64,000 nt of DNA from Sanderia malayensis (Eukaryota; Cnidaria; Scyphozoa; Semaeostomeae; Pelagiidae): the NCBI GenBank assembly GCA_013076295.1, contig RQOL01000616.1, positions 434,001 to 498,000 of the forward strand. Direction: 5' to 3'. Under the pieces are notes generated by a model. That model did no database searches. It was not told the origin of the DNA and worked only from the letters and a program-made list of their open reading frames with translations. The stretch's first letter is position 1; each line of letters opens with the position of its first letter. Positions 62,025-64,000 of the stretch are shown piece by piece. The position numbers and the translations under genes are program-made.

Positions 62025-63445
62025 ATGCAATTATTACTTATTTCTGTCGCCCTAGCAGCAGTGACATGTCATCAGGTTGGATATATTTTTGGTAAGTCAA
62101 GGCCTTTTTGGCCATTCGCCTTTTGGTGGACCTCTAAAAATTCAGAGTTGTACAGGCCTGCCTGAAGGAACTTAGTTTTAAACAATTCAGTTTTAAAGAT
62201 TGTGTATCAGGTGTAGATCAGCAACTCTTCATGGTTCATTGAGAATTTTTAAATTTTTTGAAAGAAGCATTTGAGTATATTGTCCTGTTCTATTTTAAGT
62301 CAGCCATATATTGTTGTAGTAGATCAGAGAAAAGAAGATATATTAAACCTGAGACCTGAATATTCAATTTTCATTTGTTGTTGTTCATCCACCTTTTACA
62401 GAATTGCAGCTGTTTTATAAGTTAAAATACAAGATTAATCCTGTAGATGAACGTGAATATAAGAATTTTGAGCTGTTTGTTTTGAATTAGCATAATATTA
62501 CATGCCTGATTATAGGAAGTCTAATCCTTAGCATTGAAGGTGAAATTTTTAATAGCATTATTTTCAATCATAAAGTGGAAAATATGGCTAAAATAGTTTA
62601 AGAGGACAGAATGGAAAACAACCCAAATATACATTTGCAAGTGTTTCTGCTTTTAAAAAATGCCAACTGACTTGGGAAATGTCAGTTACTTGGTGCAAAA
62701 TATAACCATCTGAGACAAATAAATTTCATTTCAGCTCAATATGGACCAGAAGGTGTTATTCTTACTACTAAAGCAACCACAACAACTCAAAAACCAACCC
62801 CAAATAAGGTGACAAAGACTACAACAGAAGTGACACCAATCAATGAAGTTACAACTGCAATACCAACAGAGCTAATGACATCAACAAAAACGATACCAAC
62901 AGAGAAAACCAAAAGAAAGAAAGGCAAGAGGAAAACTGGTGAGTTATTTCTTCTGAAATTACTTTTGATTTCTTATAACTTTGCAAGCTAATATAATAAT
63001 TGAATTGCCACTAATCTGTGTTAATCTGCAGGTATTGGTAAAGAGAAGAAGAAAAAGGTCAAGGATGCTAAGAAGAAATTGAAAGAAGCAAAGAAGCAAG
63101 ATAGAAAGAAGAGGAAAGAAACTAGAAAGAAGGAGAGGATTGCACTCAAAAGAGCTAAATCTGGTAAGATTTTTGCCTGTTTTTTACAAGAATGAGTTTA
63201 TCATAGTTTTTCCTGTTTAGTATTATTGTAGGACTTGAAATTTCTTTGCACTCGTGATAGTTGGAGCGCTGTGATATTTCCAGCTTGAAATTCTTGCCTC
63301 AGATTTCCAGTTTTGATCAGTTTCAACTCATTCTGAATGCACTATCAGGCTATTAATCAATATGCTCAATTTTATTCAAGAGTTAAAAGAATTAAAAAAA
63401 TCAATGAAGCGAAAATTGAAGCTCACAGACAGATCATACATGAAG
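62025..63445 (+). CDS. Secreted Thr-rich / Lys-Arg-rich protein, unknown family (3' incomplete)
   Basis: Four exons so far: 62025-62091, 62735-62938, 63032-63163 and 63383-63445, all joined by phase-1 introns; about 155 aa without reaching a stop, so more exons lie beyond the window or are unrecognised. Exon 1 is a signal peptide (MQLLLISVALAAVTC). Exon 2 is a Thr/Pro-rich, likely O-glycosylated stretch (TTKATTTTQKPTPNK...) ending KRKKGKRKTG. Exon 3 is extremely basic and helix-prone (KEKKKKVKDAKKKLKEAKKQ and so on; over half Lys/Arg). Exon 4 continues as a charged helix in the frame that keeps phase 1. I do not recognise the family. Binding to sulfated glycans or another acidic matrix would fit the charge, but that is inference. 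Uniform phase-1 introns are typical of extracellular modular proteins. Confidence 0.65.
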
Positions 63446-63471
63446 GTATGCCTTTTTGAAGTTTGGTCACA

Positions 63472-63551
63472 TTCTTGCAATAGTCTACATACACTTATGA
63501 AAATAGCTTCTATTAAACATTTTCATAAATGTATGTAGACTATTGCAAGAA
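63472..63551. repeat. 80-nt near-perfect hairpin (33-bp arms)
   Basis: TTCTTGCAATAGTCTACATA continuing to TGAAAAT at 63504 pairs with the arm that ends TATTGCAAGAA at 63551. There is one mismatch in 33 bp and a 14-nt loop. It lies 27 bases after the last exon found for the secreted-protein gene. Confidence 0.85.
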
Positions 63552-63668
63552 CTTGAAATGTGTCTGCATATTTTAATTAGCAAGTTTGCAACGATGCCTT
63601 TGGTATGCATGGATCCCTTTCTATTGTTATTTTGTTGATTTCTTTTATTGTTCTATTGCTCTTGTTAT

Positions 63669-63782
63669 TACCGTATTTCCTCTAATTAGTGCCCACCCTC
63701 TTTTAACCGCCCCTCTCCAATAAGCGCCCACCCTAAAATCAAAAAGTGTGAAATAAGCGCCCCTCTATTAACCGCCCAGGGC
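63669..63782. repeat. TACCGTA short repeat, copy 4
   Basis: TACCGTATTTCCTCTAATTA followed by GTGCCCACCCTC, AACCGCCCCTCTCC, AATAAGCGCCCACCC and GCGCCCCTCTATTAACCGCC. Same end and same internal vocabulary as copies 1-3. Confidence 0.65.
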
Positions 63783-64000
63783 AGTTAATAGAATTCTTAC
63801 ATTTTCACTCGTTGGTTCAAATAATAGTATAGAAACTCTTTAAAGCTGGAAAAACACTTTCATCGGGTCGTGAGCGTTTGGAAAATGCAATGCAGTCAAG
63901 ATCAGCAGTTTAAGTTGATCTTGACTGCTTGATATTGAATAACATTCGGAACTATATAAGATTATTCTTTTGTTTTTGAGGATGTTTGATTTTGAAATTT

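Larger units (their letters stand above)
63446..64000. other. Intron or 3' flank of the secreted-protein gene
   Basis: No further exon could be identified with confidence. It contains the 80-nt hairpin and a GCCCACC-rich repeat. Confidence 0.4.

Noticed and set aside
63381..63444. Alternative reading of exon 4 of the secreted protein (ELKELKKSMKRKL)
   Set aside because: Uses an acceptor two bases earlier and would end in phase 0; the chosen frame keeps phase 1 like all other introns of the gene.

Overview
The window is animal nuclear DNA: spliced genes with GT..AG introns, AT-rich intergenic DNA, many small inverted-repeat transposons and a satellite array running into a 100-base assembly gap. 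The gene set (a POU class 4 homeobox gene, a Wnt16-like ligand, DDAH, NUDT16, DRAM) is metazoan. Together with the repeat types (a decayed protein-primed family B DNA polymerase, a multicopy zinc-finger transposon-like gene, and short repeats with ends like TACCGTAAATCC), I infer a cnidarian, most likely an anthozoan. The species is not identifiable from the sequence.

Layout. 1-10.3 kb is a graveyard of mobile DNA: a Tc1/mariner-type helix-turn-helix fragment (-), a broken Polinton-like DNA polymerase B (+) that still holds what looks like an 83-bp intron, a broken zinc-finger transposon-like gene (+) and a RING-like fragment (-). 10.3-11.6 kb is an unexplained GC-richer island. 11.85-14.84 kb is a tandem satellite with a ~124-bp dimeric unit and higher-order structure, ending in the gap. 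Just past the gap there may be the last coding exon of an unidentified gene. 15.1-25.6 kb is gene-poor. POU4 lies at 25.6-27.8 kb (+). 27.8-35.6 kb is again gene-poor.

The second half is gene-richer: NUDT16-like (+, 35.6-37.3 kb) faces Wnt16-like (-, 38.6-45.7 kb). A decayed non-LTR retrotransposon (-, 49.2-50.1 kb) lies beside a 325-bp MITE. An intronless GT31 glycosyltransferase (+, 53.4-54.6 kb) faces DDAH (-, 55.7-56.8 kb). An eight-exon DRAM-family gene (-, 59.0-61.0 kb) is divergent from a secreted, Thr-rich then Lys/Arg-rich protein of unknown family (+, 62.0 kb to beyond 63.4 kb).

The genes do not form an obvious pathway; they are ordinary independent neighbours. Splice models for POU4, NUDT16, Wnt16, DDAH, DRAM and the secreted protein were derived by hand from splice sites and phase. 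Every intron keeps frame, which is the main support for those models. The items most worth a second look are the altered lipid-acylation motif in the Wnt, a 30-nt in-frame microexon candidate in POU4, the basic secreted protein, several near-perfect hairpins (one 80 nt inside an intron), and the satellite's higher-order organisation.
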